A DNA stretch of 64,000 nt from Rariglobus sp041662485 (GCA_041662485.1 JBAZSJ010000006.1:88671-152670), one strand, 5' to 3'; shown: positions 26,410 to 35,237, counted from the stretch's first letter. Notes: generated by a model not told the origin, from the letters alone. Numbers and translations: made by a program.

Positions 26410-27159
26410 ATGAACATAGGGCTCTACCAAAGCGCGGCGTCACTCAACTCGCTTGAGCGCTGGCAGGACGCGGTGGCGCAAAACATCACCTCCAGCCAGA
26501 TCACCGGCTTCCGCCGCCGCACCGTGCAGGTCGCCGCCGAAAGCAACGGCGAGATCATGATCGACGCCGGTTCCCGCCCCGACCGCGGCGAGGGCATGGC
26601 CACTCTCTTCCCGCAGACCCGCTACGGCATCACCTTCAAGCCCGGCGAAAACCATCCCACCCGCCGCGACCTCGACGTCGCCATCTCCGGCGACGGTTTC
26701 CTTACCGTGCGAAAACCCGATGGTGAACTCGCCTACACGCGCGACGGCCAGTTGCGTGTCCGCGCCGATCGCACCCTCGTCAACAGCCAGGGACTCGAAA
26801 TTCTGTCCGAGTTGGGCAACCCCATTCAGCTCCAGTCCCAGGGCGGTTCGCCGGTCATCCTGCCCGACGGCACCATCCGTCAGGGCGACACCGTGATCGG
26901 CATGCTCGGCATCGCCAACACCGCCGACCCTTCGCGCCTGATTCCCCTGGCCGGCGGCCTCTTCGCCCCCGGTGCCGGTGCCGCCATGAAACCGGTTGAA
27001 AACCCCGTCGTGCAACAAGGCTACCTCGAATCCAGCAACGTCGCCCCTCTTCGCGAGATGGTCGACCTGGTCAGCATCGCCCGCGCCTACGAGGCCAACC
27101 AAAAACTCATCCAGACCCGCGACAAGCTCATGGGCACCACCATCGAAACCTTCTCCTAA
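26410..27159 (+). CDS. flgF: Flagellar rod protein FlgF
   Basis: 249 aa. ATG 26410 gives the family start MNIGLYQSAASLNSLERWQD, with QNITSSQITGFRRR in place of NNLANxxTxGFKR; SGDGFLTVRKPDGELAYTRD is the FlgE/F/G centre and VDLVSIARAYEANQKLIQT the C-terminal helix. Proximal rod subunit. A TTG start at 26380 is possible on paper but lies inside the promoter. Placed before flgG in the usual pair. Confidence 0.9.
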   Translation: MNIGLYQSAASLNSLERWQDAVAQNITSSQITGFRRRTVQVAAESNGEIMIDAGSRPDRGEGMATLFPQTRYGITFKPGENHPTRRDLDVAISGDGFLTVRKPDGELAYTRDGQLRVRADRTLVNSQGLEILSELGNPIQLQSQGGSPVILPDGTIRQGDTVIGMLGIANTADPSRLIPLAGGLFAPGAGAAMKPVENPVVQQGYLESSNVAPLREMVDLVSIARAYEANQKLIQTRDKLMGTTIETFS

Positions 27160-27173
27160 CCCCCCGACGCCCC

Positions 27174-27956
27174 ATGAATCTCTCCCTCTACTCCGCCGCC
27201 ACCGGCATGGAAGCCCAGCAGCTCAACCTGAACACCATCGCGAACAACCTCGCGAACGTAAACACCCCCGGCTTCAAGCGCAGCACCATCGAGTTTCAAG
27301 ACCTGCTCTACCAGCGGCCCCGCGGCGCCGGCTCCGAGTCTGGCGGCGGCAACATGGTCCCCACCGGCATCGAGGTCGGCAACGGCTCCCGCGTCGCCGC
27401 CACCGCCAAGGTCTTCACCCAGGGCCAGCTCACCAACACCGGCGAAAAACTCGACCTCGCCCTTCAAGGCGACGGCTTCTTCGAGGTGCAGCGCCCCGAC
27501 GGCACCGTCGCCTATACCCGCGACGGCTCCTTCAAGCTCAACGCCTCCGGCCAGGTCGTCACCTCCGACGGCCTCCCCGTCCTCAGCGGCTTTCAAAACG
27601 TCCCGGCCGGCACCGTCGCCATCAACGTATCCGAATCCGGTGACGTCACCTACCAGACCGCCTCCGGCAACACCTCCTTCCGCCTCACCGTCTCCCGCTT
27701 CGCCAACCCCGCCGGACTCCAAAGCATGGGCGGCAACCTCTACACCGAAACCGCCGCCAGCGGCACCCCCGAATCCGGACAGCCCGGCGAACAGGGCTAC
27801 GCCAGCGTCATGCAGGGCTACATCGAGACTTCCAACGTCAATATCGTCGAAGAGATGGTCAACCTCATCGTCGCCCAGCGCGCCTACGAGGTGAACAGCA
27901 AGTCCATCCAGACCTCCGACGAGATGCTGCAAAACATCAACCAGCTCAAACGCTGA
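27174..27956 (+). CDS. flgG: Flagellar distal rod protein FlgG
   Basis: 260 aa, exactly the normal size. Start MNLSLYSAATGMEAQQLNLN, then NNLANVNTPGFKRSTIEF, YQRPRGAGSESGGGNMVPTG, ALQGDGFFEVQRPDGTVAYT and C-terminal VNLIVAQRAYEVNSKSIQT: all FlgG hallmarks. Builds the distal rod. 14 bases after flgF. Confidence 0.97.
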   Translation: MNLSLYSAATGMEAQQLNLNTIANNLANVNTPGFKRSTIEFQDLLYQRPRGAGSESGGGNMVPTGIEVGNGSRVAATAKVFTQGQLTNTGEKLDLALQGDGFFEVQRPDGTVAYTRDGSFKLNASGQVVTSDGLPVLSGFQNVPAGTVAINVSESGDVTYQTASGNTSFRLTVSRFANPAGLQSMGGNLYTETAASGTPESGQPGEQGYASVMQGYIETSNVNIVEEMVNLIVAQRAYEVNSKSIQTSDEMLQNINQLKR

Positions 27957-27961
27957 TCCCC

Positions 27962-28651
27962 ATGCCGCGCCTCCTCGCCATCCTCTGCTGCCTGCTCGCC
28001 TTCGCCACCCCGCCGCGCGCGACCGCCGCCGAGGCCGCCGCGCCCGATCCCTGGCTCGTCTCGCTCAACGCCCAGCTCGCCACGCGCTACCGCACCACCG
28101 GCGACCTCCGGCTTTCCTGGAACCGCGCCCGCCCCGCCTCCGCCCCCGCCGACGCCGAACTCGTCATCGTCTCCGCCCCCGCCGAACTCGCACCCCAGCT
28201 CCTCGTCACCGTCCGCGCCAAATCCCCCTCCGGCCAGGAAAGCGAATACACGCTCATCCTGCGCGCCGAACTCTGGCGCGACGGCTGGACGCTCCGCGAA
28301 CCCGCCGTCATCGCCACCCCTCTCAATTCCACCGCGCTCGACACCCGCCGCTACGACGCCCTCCGCGAACGCGACGCCCTCTTCTCCGAATCCCTCGCCG
28401 AACTCGACTTCGCCCGCAGCGTCCCCGCCGGCCGCCTTCTCACGTGGCGCGACGTCGTTCGCCGCCCTCTGGTTCGCCGCGGTCAGGCCGTCGATGTCGT
28501 CGCCACCGATGGCAACCTCACCGTCACCCTCCGCGCCATCGCGCTCGACGACGCCGCCCGCGGCGAATCCGTGCGCGTCCGCAACCCCGATTCCAAAAAA
28601 GACTTCGTCGCCATCGTCATCGCCGAGGCCCGCGCCTCCGTCCGTTTCTAA
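27962..28651 (+). CDS. flgA: Flagellar P-ring chaperone FlgA
   Basis: 229 aa with an N-terminal signal peptide (to about residue 22, TAAEA). The C-terminal SAF-type domain is recognisable: SVPAGRLLTWRDVVRRPLVR, GQAVDVVATDGNLTVTLRAI and ARGESVRVRNPDSKKDFVAI. FlgA assists FlgI polymerisation into the P ring. Its place before flgH and flgI supports the call. Confidence 0.88.
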   Translation: MPRLLAILCCLLAFATPPRATAAEAAAPDPWLVSLNAQLATRYRTTGDLRLSWNRARPASAPADAELVIVSAPAELAPQLLVTVRAKSPSGQESEYTLILRAELWRDGWTLREPAVIATPLNSTALDTRRYDALRERDALFSESLAELDFARSVPAGRLLTWRDVVRRPLVRRGQAVDVVATDGNLTVTLRAIALDDAARGESVRVRNPDSKKDFVAIVIAEARASVRF

Positions 28652-28671
28652 CCCTTCCCCCTCTCCCCGTC

Positions 28672-29283
28672 ATGCGCTCACGCCTCCTGCCGCTCATCCT
28701 CATCCTCCCTTCCCTCGCTTTCGCCGACTCCCTCTGGACCGCCGCCGGCTCGCGCGAACAGGGCATCGCCGCCGACCTCAAAGCCGCCCAGGTCGGAGAC
28801 ATCATCACCATCGTCATCGCCGAAAACGCCGTCCAGACCGCCTCCCAAAGCAAGTCCAGCAACAGCGCCAGCAACATGGACGCCTCCGTCAGCCAGTTCC
28901 TGTTTCCAAAATCCGTCAGCAGTTTCGGCACCCTCAAAGGCTCGCTCCCCGCCATCAAGTTTGGAGGCACCTCCGACTTCAAGGGCGGCGGCGACGTCAA
29001 CAACAGCCAGTCCATCACCGCCCGCGCCGCCGTGCTGATCACCGACGTCCTTCCCAACGGCAACCTCGTCATCGCCGGCGCCCGCCGCATCAGCTTCTCC
29101 GGCGAGACCCAAAACATCGTGCTCCACGGCATCGTCCGCCCCGCCGACGTCACCAGCGACAACACCATTCTCTCGAGCAACATCGCCGAGGCCCGCCTCG
29201 AATTCATCTCCGAAGGCACTCTCACCGACGCCCAAAAACGCGGCTGGCTGAGCAAGATCTACGAGAAACTCCGCCCCCTCTGA
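28672..29283 (+). CDS. flgH: Flagellar L-ring protein FlgH, apparently not lipidated
   Basis: 203 aa. Conserved core: QVGDIITIVIAENAVQTASQ, the Ser-rich segment, LPNGNLVIAGARRISFSGE and NIVLHGIVRPADVTSDNTIL. FlgH forms the outer-membrane L ring and in enterics is a lipoprotein. Here the signal sequence ends PSLAFADSLW with no cysteine anywhere near the cleavage site, so it should be cleaved by signal peptidase I. Start ATG 28672 follows the C-rich leader. Confidence 0.94.
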   Translation: MRSRLLPLILILPSLAFADSLWTAAGSREQGIAADLKAAQVGDIITIVIAENAVQTASQSKSSNSASNMDASVSQFLFPKSVSSFGTLKGSLPAIKFGGTSDFKGGGDVNNSQSITARAAVLITDVLPNGNLVIAGARRISFSGETQNIVLHGIVRPADVTSDNTILSSNIAEARLEFISEGTLTDAQKRGWLSKIYEKLRPL

Positions 29284-29300
29284 TCCTCCCGCCACCCGCC

Positions 29301-30401
29301 ATGCGCCGTCTCCTCCTCATCCTCGCCTTCGTTCTTCCGCTCGCCCTCCCCGCCGCGCGCGTCAAGGACCTCGCGCGCATCGACGGCCAGCGGGACAATC
29401 AGCTCGTCGGCTACGGCATCGTTGTCGGCCTCGCCGGCGACGGAGATTCCAACGCCCTCACCACCCTCCGCTCCGTCGGCAACATCCTTGAGCGAAACGG
29501 CCTCAAGATCGACCCCACCCAGATCAAGGCAAAGAACGCCGCCGCCGTCATGATCACCGCCGACATCGGCGCCTTCCTCAAGTCCGGCGCACGCATCGAC
29601 GTCACTGTCGCCTCCCTCGGCGACGCCAAATCCCTCCAGGGCGCCGTGCTTCTCCAGACCCCTCTCATGGGCGCGGACGGCCGCGTCTACGCCGTCGCCC
29701 AAGGCCCCATCGCCGTCGGCGGCTTTCTCGGCGGCGCGGGCGGCGCGGGCGGCGCGGGCGGCGCCACCGTCCAGAAAAACCATCCCACCGTCGGGATCAT
29801 CAGCAACGGCGCCATCGTCGAACGCGAGATCCCCGCCACCTTCGTGAAAGACGGCCGCCTCGCCTTCTCCCTTCACAACCCCGACTTCACCTCCGCCTCC
29901 CGCATGGCCGACGCCATCAACCTCGCCTTCCCCGAGACCGAGGCCCGCGCCCGCGACGCCGTCACCGTCGATCTCAAGCTCCCCCCTGCTTACGTGGGCC
30001 GCGACGTCATGTTTCTGGCCGACGTCGGCGCCGTCACCGTCATCACCGATATCCTCGCCCGCGTCGTCATCAACGAACGCACCGGCACCATCGTCGCCAC
30101 CGCGCCCGTGGGCCTGTCCCAGGTCGCCATCAGCCACGGCTCCCTCACCATCACGATCGCCTCCACCCTGAACGTTTCCCAACCCGGCGCCTTCAGCGGA
30201 GGCAAGACCGCCATCACCCCCACGACCCAGGCCGACGTGAAGGAATCCAAGGGCAGCTTCATTGTCGTTCCCGAAAGCCCCTCGATCGACCGGCTCGCCT
30301 CCGCCCTCAACGCCCTCGGCGTCAGCACCCGCGAGATGATGTCGATCTTCCAGACCCTCAAGACAGCCGGCGCGCTTCAGGCCGAGCTCATCATCAACTG
30401 A
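29301..30401 (+). CDS. flgI: Flagellar P-ring protein FlgI
   Basis: 366 aa with a signal peptide (to about LPAA, residue 18). Signatures: RIDGQRDNQLVGYGIVVGLA at the start of the mature protein, RSVGNILERNGLKIDPTQIK, KNAAAVMITADIGAFLKSG and the C-terminal ASALNALGVSTREMMSIFQ. Forms the periplasmic P ring. The GFLGGAGGAGGAGGATVQ loop is encoded by three perfect 9-base repeats at 29733-29759. Confidence 0.97.
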   Translation: MRRLLLILAFVLPLALPAARVKDLARIDGQRDNQLVGYGIVVGLAGDGDSNALTTLRSVGNILERNGLKIDPTQIKAKNAAAVMITADIGAFLKSGARIDVTVASLGDAKSLQGAVLLQTPLMGADGRVYAVAQGPIAVGGFLGGAGGAGGAGGATVQKNHPTVGIISNGAIVEREIPATFVKDGRLAFSLHNPDFTSASRMADAINLAFPETEARARDAVTVDLKLPPAYVGRDVMFLADVGAVTVITDILARVVINERTGTIVATAPVGLSQVAISHGSLTITIASTLNVSQPGAFSGGKTAITPTTQADVKESKGSFIVVPESPSIDRLASALNALGVSTREMMSIFQTLKTAGALQAELIIN

Positions 30402-30414
30402 TCGCCTCCCCGCC

Positions 30415-30756
30415 ATGTCCATCGACCCCGTCTCCGCCCTTTCCTCCTCCACCGGCTCAGCCCCCATGACGGCGGACGACACGACCGCGCACCGCCCCAC
30501 GCCGGCCGAGCTCACCCGCGCCTCCCAGCAGTTCGAAGCCATCATGATCCGCCAGCTCCTCGCCCCCGCCATCGAGCCCATGATGAACGGCGGCTCCCTG
30601 GGCGGCGGTTCCGATTCCGGCTCCGGCGGCGGCGTCTACGGCTACATGCTCACCGATGTGCTCGCCACTTCCATTTCCCAAGGCGGCGGCCTCGGCCTGT
30701 CCGGCGTCATCAGCAAACAACTTTCCCCCGCGGTCACCGCCGCGGACCCGTCATGA
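30415..30756 (+). CDS. flgJ: Flagellar rod-binding protein, FlgJ N-domain only
   Basis: 113 aa. ELTRASQQFEAIMIRQLLAP matches the FlgJ rod-capping domain, followed by a Gly/Ser-rich loop and GYMLTDVLATSISQGGGLGL. The muramidase domain of enteric FlgJ is absent, as in many non-enteric bacteria, so a separate peptidoglycan hydrolase must open the wall. Overlaps the flgN start (ATGA). Confidence 0.88.
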   Translation: MSIDPVSALSSSTGSAPMTADDTTAHRPTPAELTRASQQFEAIMIRQLLAPAIEPMMNGGSLGGGSDSGSGGGVYGYMLTDVLATSISQGGGLGLSGVISKQLSPAVTAADPS

Positions 30757-31250
30757 ACCAGATCACGTTCGTTCCCATCGTGGAACTCCTTCGCGCGGAA
30801 CTCGCCGGCTACGGCGGCCTTCTCGCGCTCTTCGACGAACAGCAAAGCCAGCTCTGGCGCCGCGAGGTCCAGACCGTGGCCGAGACTTCCCTGGCCATCG
30901 AACAGCTTGCCGCCGAAATCGCCCGCGACCGCGAGGCCCGCGAAGCCTGGGTCACCCGCTTCGCCTCCGCCCACGACCAGCCCGCCGACACCAGCCTCCG
31001 CCGCCTCCTGCCGTTTTTCCCCACCGACCAGCAGCCGCTCATCGGCGCCCTGATCGACGAAATCAACCACCTCCTCCACCGCGTCCGCCGCCGCGCCCAC
31101 CAAAACCGCTCCATCCTCGCCCGCGCCGTCGAGCTTCATCACGACGTCATCGCCAGCCTCCACCCCGCCGGACGTCCCCGCACCTACGCCCCCTCCGGTC
31201 GCGTCGGCCACATCACCGGGCCGGCCTCCACTCTCCGCGCCACCGGCTGA
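30753..31250 (+). CDS. flgN: Probable flagellar export chaperone FlgN
   Basis: 165 aa, mainly helical. Pattern VELLRAELAGYGGLLALFDE then QSQLWRREVQTVAETSLAIE resembles the FlgN helix pair, and it directly precedes flgK and flgL, its normal export clients. Weakly conserved family; the call relies on position, size and helical content. Confidence 0.75.
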   Translation: MNQITFVPIVELLRAELAGYGGLLALFDEQQSQLWRREVQTVAETSLAIEQLAAEIARDREAREAWVTRFASAHDQPADTSLRRLLPFFPTDQQPLIGALIDEINHLLHRVRRRAHQNRSILARAVELHHDVIASLHPAGRPRTYAPSGRVGHITGPASTLRATG

Positions 31251-31269
31251 TCACCCCCCTTCCCCCGCC

Positions 31270-32688
31270 ATGTCCGGCCTCTTCGCCAGCCTCAACCAGT
31301 CCGTCAAAGCCCTCAACGCCCAGTCCCGCGGCGTCGAAACCGCCGGCCGCAATCTCGCCAACGTCAACAACGCCGACTACGCCCGCCAACGCGTGCTCTT
31401 CGGCGACCGCGGCACCGTCCTCACGCCCCAGGGCGCCGAGTCCCTCGGCATCGAGGCCAAGGCCATCCAGCAGATCCGCGACTCCCTCATCGACCAGCAG
31501 GTCGGCCGCGAAATCGCCCGCACCGCCAGCCTCCAGTCCCAGAGCGACGCCTACGCCAAGGCCCAGGCCGCCCTCGGCGAATCCATCGACCGCACCGAGA
31601 CCACCGGCGACACCGCCTCCTCCGGCGAGGGCCTCTCCGGCGCCTTCGGCGAATTCTTCAACGCCCTCCAGGCCTTCGCCGCCCGCCCCACCGATCTCGG
31701 CGAACGCCAAAACCTCGTCCAACGCGCCGACATCCTCGCCGAACGTTTCCGCGTCACCGACTCCCGCCTCGAGCAAATCCAGACCGACCTCGGCACCCAG
31801 GTCCAGAGCGACACCGACGACGTCAACCGCCTCCTCTCCACCGTCGCCGACCTCAACGGCCAGATCGGCCGCCTCGAAATCAACGCCGTCGGCTCCGCCG
31901 TCGACCTCCGCGACCAACGCCAGGCCACCATCGAAAAACTCGCCGCCAAGATCGGCTCCGAGACGCGCCCCAACGCCACCGAAACCGGCCAGCTCGACGT
32001 CTTTGTCCGCGACGCCGGCGGCAACCCCGTCGTCCTCGTCAGCCTCGCCGTCGTGGCCAACCCCGTCGCCTTCGACGGCGCCCAGCTCACCGCCGGCACC
32101 GCCGCCACCCCCGTCGCGCTCTCCTCCGGCTCGATCAACGGCCTCCTCACCGCACGCGACGGCGCCGTTCAAGACCTCCGCGACCAGCTCGACGATTTCG
32201 CGAGCCAGCTCGCCGTATCCGTCAACGCCGCCTACAACCCCACCGGCGCCACCGGCGACTTCTTCGCCTACAATCCCGCCGCACCCGCCTCCACCCTCGC
32301 CCTCGCCGCCGGCCTCACCCCCGTTTCCCTCAAGGCCTCCGACGGCGGCGCCTCCGCCGACAACACCCTCGCCGCCGCCGTCGCCGCCCTCTCCGCACAC
32401 CCTTTCTCCATCGGCTCCGGCGACCTCATCGACGGCACTTTCAGCCAATATTATTCCGGCGTCGTCAGCGATTTCGGCCGCACCGTGTCCGGCACCGACG
32501 GCCGCCTCGCCGACCAGACCAACATCGAAAACCTCGTGCGCCAGCAGCGCCAGTCCGTCAGCGGCGTTTCCATGGACGAGGAAATGGCCGACCTTCTCAA
32601 ATACCAGCGCGCCTTCGAAGCCTCCTCAAAGGTCATCTCCATCATCGACGGACTTCTCGACGTCGTCGTCAACCGCCTCATCCGCTAA
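31270..32688 (+). CDS. flgK: Flagellar hook-filament junction protein FlgK (HAP1)
   Basis: 472 aa. N-terminus SLNQSVKALNAQSRGVETAG and NLANVNNADYARQRVLFGD; C-terminus GVSMDEEMADLLKYQRAFEA and SSKVISIIDGLLDVVVNRL, both diagnostic of FlgK. Shorter than the enteric protein (about 545 aa), with a reduced central domain. Leader cccccttcccccgcc before ATG, no ribosome-binding site. Confidence 0.95.
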   Translation: MSGLFASLNQSVKALNAQSRGVETAGRNLANVNNADYARQRVLFGDRGTVLTPQGAESLGIEAKAIQQIRDSLIDQQVGREIARTASLQSQSDAYAKAQAALGESIDRTETTGDTASSGEGLSGAFGEFFNALQAFAARPTDLGERQNLVQRADILAERFRVTDSRLEQIQTDLGTQVQSDTDDVNRLLSTVADLNGQIGRLEINAVGSAVDLRDQRQATIEKLAAKIGSETRPNATETGQLDVFVRDAGGNPVVLVSLAVVANPVAFDGAQLTAGTAATPVALSSGSINGLLTARDGAVQDLRDQLDDFASQLAVSVNAAYNPTGATGDFFAYNPAAPASTLALAAGLTPVSLKASDGGASADNTLAAAVAALSAHPFSIGSGDLIDGTFSQYYSGVVSDFGRTVSGTDGRLADQTNIENLVRQQRQSVSGVSMDEEMADLLKYQRAFEASSKVISIIDGLLDVVVNRLIR

Positions 32689-32704
32689 CCTGCCCCTCCC
32701 CGCC

Positions 32705-33601
32705 ATGCGACTGTCCTCCTCCACCACCTCCGACCAGGTCCTCGCCCAGCTTCAACGGCTCAGCACCCGTCAGGCGGAACTTCAGAACCAGGTCGCCACC
32801 GGACAGCGCATCTTTCAACCCGGCGACGACCCCGCCGCCGTCGGCCGCCTCATCTCCGCGCAGATGGAACGCAGCTCCATCTCCCAATACGGCCGCAACG
32901 CCGACGCCGCCCTCGAATACTCCAAGACCTCCTACTCCGGCCTCGACCAGATGAAAAAACTCTCCGACCGCGCCGGAGAACTCGCCGTCCTCGGCACCGG
33001 CAGCATCGGCGCCGAAGCCATGCGCGCCTACGCCTCCGAGGTGAACCAGCTCGTCGAACAGGCCGCCACCCTCGGCAACACCCGCCTCCGCAACGACTAC
33101 ATCTTCGGCGGCACCGCCACCACCTCCGCCCCCTACGCCGTCACCCGCGACGCCTCCGGCCAGATCACCTCCGCCGCCTACGCCGGCGACACCGGACGCC
33201 TCTCCGTCCCCCTCGCCGACGGCGCGTCCATCCAGCCCACCCCGGATTCCGCCACCAACACCGGCCTCTCCGATTTCATGAACCGCCTCGTCGCCCTCCG
33301 CGACGCCCTCCAGTCCGGCGACGCCAACGCCGTCCAGGCCGTCCGCCCCGCTCTCGACGCCTCCGAAAACCTCCTCGTCTCCTCCCTCAGCGAACACGGC
33401 GCCATCCAACTCCGCATCGAGGTCGCCCAGGCCCAGCAAAGCGCCCGCCTCGGCGAACTCGACCGCCAGATCTCCGCCGAGGCCGACGCCGATCTTCCCT
33501 CCACCATCGTCAAACTCAACCAGACCACCCAGGCCTACGAAGCCGCCCTCAGTTCGTCCGCCACCCTCCTCAAGATGTCCCTGCTCGACTACATCCGCTG
33601 A
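32705..33601 (+). CDS. flgL: Flagellar hook-filament junction protein FlgL (HAP3)
   Basis: 298 aa. Begins MRLSSSTTSDQVLAQLQRL, with RQAELQNQVATGQRIFQPGD (flagellin-type D0/D1) and ends LNQTTQAYEAALSSSATLLK then MSLLDYIR, the FlgL C-terminus. Second junction protein between hook and filament. ATG 32705 restores the family start; longer readings are shadow. Confidence 0.94.
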   Translation: MRLSSSTTSDQVLAQLQRLSTRQAELQNQVATGQRIFQPGDDPAAVGRLISAQMERSSISQYGRNADAALEYSKTSYSGLDQMKKLSDRAGELAVLGTGSIGAEAMRAYASEVNQLVEQAATLGNTRLRNDYIFGGTATTSAPYAVTRDASGQITSAAYAGDTGRLSVPLADGASIQPTPDSATNTGLSDFMNRLVALRDALQSGDANAVQAVRPALDASENLLVSSLSEHGAIQLRIEVAQAQQSARLGELDRQISAEADADLPSTIVKLNQTTQAYEAALSSSATLLKMSLLDYIR

Positions 33602-33630
33602 CCGACCTCCCGCTCCACCACTCACCCTCC

Positions 33631-34068
33631 ATGAAAGTCCTCGCCGAATCCCCCCTGCCTCCCTCGCCCGAAACTCCGACCGCGCTCGAACTCCATTTCC
33701 CCTCCGGCCTCGTCGGCTTCCCCGAACACCGCCGCGGAGAAGTCTTCCACTTCGCCGATCAGCTCCCCTTCCAATGGCTCCGCCTGCACGGCCCCTCCCC
33801 GCTGCACTTCGTCGTCATCGACCCCTCGGGCCTCGTGCCCGACTACGCCCCGGAACTCTTCGACGACGACGCCACCGCGCTCGGCATCGCCGACTCCGCC
33901 GACGCCCTCGTGCTCAACATCGTCACCGTGCGCGACCAGGCCTCCACCGCCACCGTCAATCTCGTCGGCCCGCTCATCATCAACCGCCGCACCGGCGTCG
34001 CCCGCCAGGTCGTCGTCGCCAACCACTCCCAATACAGCGCACGCCAACCGCTCGTCACCGCGAGCTGA
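33631..34068 (+). CDS. fliW: Flagellar assembly factor FliW
   Basis: 145 aa. LHFPSGLVGFPEHRRGEVFH, FPSG(L/I)xGF being the FliW opening, then PFQWLRLHGPSPLHFVVIDP and NIVTVRDQASTATVNLVGPL followed by IINRRTG. FliW binds flagellin and allosterically inhibits CsrA; csrA and a flagellin gene follow immediately, the Bacillus-like arrangement. Confidence 0.95.
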   Translation: MKVLAESPLPPSPETPTALELHFPSGLVGFPEHRRGEVFHFADQLPFQWLRLHGPSPLHFVVIDPSGLVPDYAPELFDDDATALGIADSADALVLNIVTVRDQASTATVNLVGPLIINRRTGVARQVVVANHSQYSARQPLVTAS

Positions 34069-34080
34069 CCCTTCCCCGCC

Positions 34081-34344
34081 ATGCTTGTCCTCACCCGCAA
34101 GGTAAACGAAGCCATCGTCATCGGTGACAACATCGAGATCCGCATCACGCGCATCGATGGCGACATCGTGAAAATCGGCATCCAGGCCCCCCGCGAAATC
34201 TCCATCGTTCGCAAGGAGGTCCTCATCGACATCGCCGCCAGCAACAAGGCCGCCGCCGTCGCCCCGCCCGCCGCAAACGGCGCCGCCCATCGCCTGCCCT
34301 CGCTGCCCCGCCTCGTCCCGCCCGCCGGCCCCGCCACGACCTGA
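34081..34344 (+). CDS. csrA: Carbon storage/translation regulator CsrA with C-terminal tail
   Basis: 87 aa. Residues 1-58 are canonical CsrA: MLVLTRKVNEAIVIGDNIEI, ITRIDGDIVKIGIQAPREIS, VRKEV. The remaining about 27 residues (AAAVAPPAANGAAHRLPS...) are a Pro/Ala-rich extension not present in E. coli CsrA (61 aa). CsrA represses flagellin translation in the FliW system. The short gap to the downstream flagellin contains no GGA site. Confidence 0.96.
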   Translation: MLVLTRKVNEAIVIGDNIEIRITRIDGDIVKIGIQAPREISIVRKEVLIDIAASNKAAAVAPPAANGAAHRLPSLPRLVPPAGPATT

Positions 34345-34364
34345 ACCCACCCACGCCTACGCCC

Positions 34365-35237
34365 ATGTCCTCGATCAATCTCAACCAGCACTCCCTCTCC
34401 ATCGCGTCCGGCCTCTCGCGACTCCAGCCCATCACCGACGCCATCTCGGCGCGCGTCTCGTCCGGCAAACGCATCGACAAACCCTCGGTCGACGTCGCCG
34501 GCGCCGCCCGGGCCTCCAAGCTCGACTCCCAGCAGGCCGGCCTCCGCGCCGTCGAGACCAACCTCCAGAACGGCGTCAGCCGCATGCAGGTCGGCACCAG
34601 CCAGCTCGACACCATCGCCGGCATCGTCACCCGCATGAGCGAGATCGCCACGCTCAACACCAACTCCACCCAGAGCACCGCCGACCGCGCCCTTTACCAG
34701 ACCGAGTTCGCCCAGCTCCAAGGCCAGCTCCGCCAGACCATCGGCGGCACCACCGCGGAGATCGGCGGCGCCACCGACGTCACCAACCCGCTCGGGGCCT
34801 TCGGCGGCACCGCCCTCTTCGGCCCCGGTCCCGGCGAGACGCTCACCATCGGCCTCCATTCCGACGAACGCCTCACCCTGCCCGTGATGAATTTCCGCAC
34901 CGGCGCGCTCGGCGATCTCATCCATCAGGACGCCTCGGGAGCCTACACCACCACCATCGAAAACTCCCAGGCCACGCTCGGCGCCTCCCTCGACCAGACC
35001 TCCGGCGCGCAAGCCCTCGTCGGTTCCGTGCAGAGCCGCCTGGAGTTCGCCGCCGGCGTGGCCGTCACCGCCAGCACCAACCACGAAGCCGCGCTCTCCG
35101 TCATCCGCGACGCCGACATCGCCGCCGACAGCACCGCCCTCGCCCGCCTGCAAATCCTCTCCGAAAGCCACACCGCCATGCTCGCCCAGGCCCGCGACAC
35201 CACCGGAAAACTCATCTCCCTGCTTTCGAGAAATTAG
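34365..35237 (+). CDS. Divergent flagellin-family protein (third flagellin)
   Basis: 290 aa. Flagellin-like D0/D1 ends: SIASGLSRLQPITDAISARV with SGKRIDKPSVDVAGAARASK at the N-terminus and DIAADSTALARLQILSESHT then AMLAQARDTTGKLISLLSRN at the C-terminus. It differs clearly from the two flagellins at 58-60 kb (IDKPSVD for IISPSDD, no NxNxxAA start). It could be a minor filament subunit or a hook-proximal flagellin. Located right after csrA, like hag. Confidence 0.85.
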   Translation: MSSINLNQHSLSIASGLSRLQPITDAISARVSSGKRIDKPSVDVAGAARASKLDSQQAGLRAVETNLQNGVSRMQVGTSQLDTIAGIVTRMSEIATLNTNSTQSTADRALYQTEFAQLQGQLRQTIGGTTAEIGGATDVTNPLGAFGGTALFGPGPGETLTIGLHSDERLTLPVMNFRTGALGDLIHQDASGAYTTTIENSQATLGASLDQTSGAQALVGSVQSRLEFAAGVAVTASTNHEAALSVIRDADIAADSTALARLQILSESHTAMLAQARDTTGKLISLLSRN

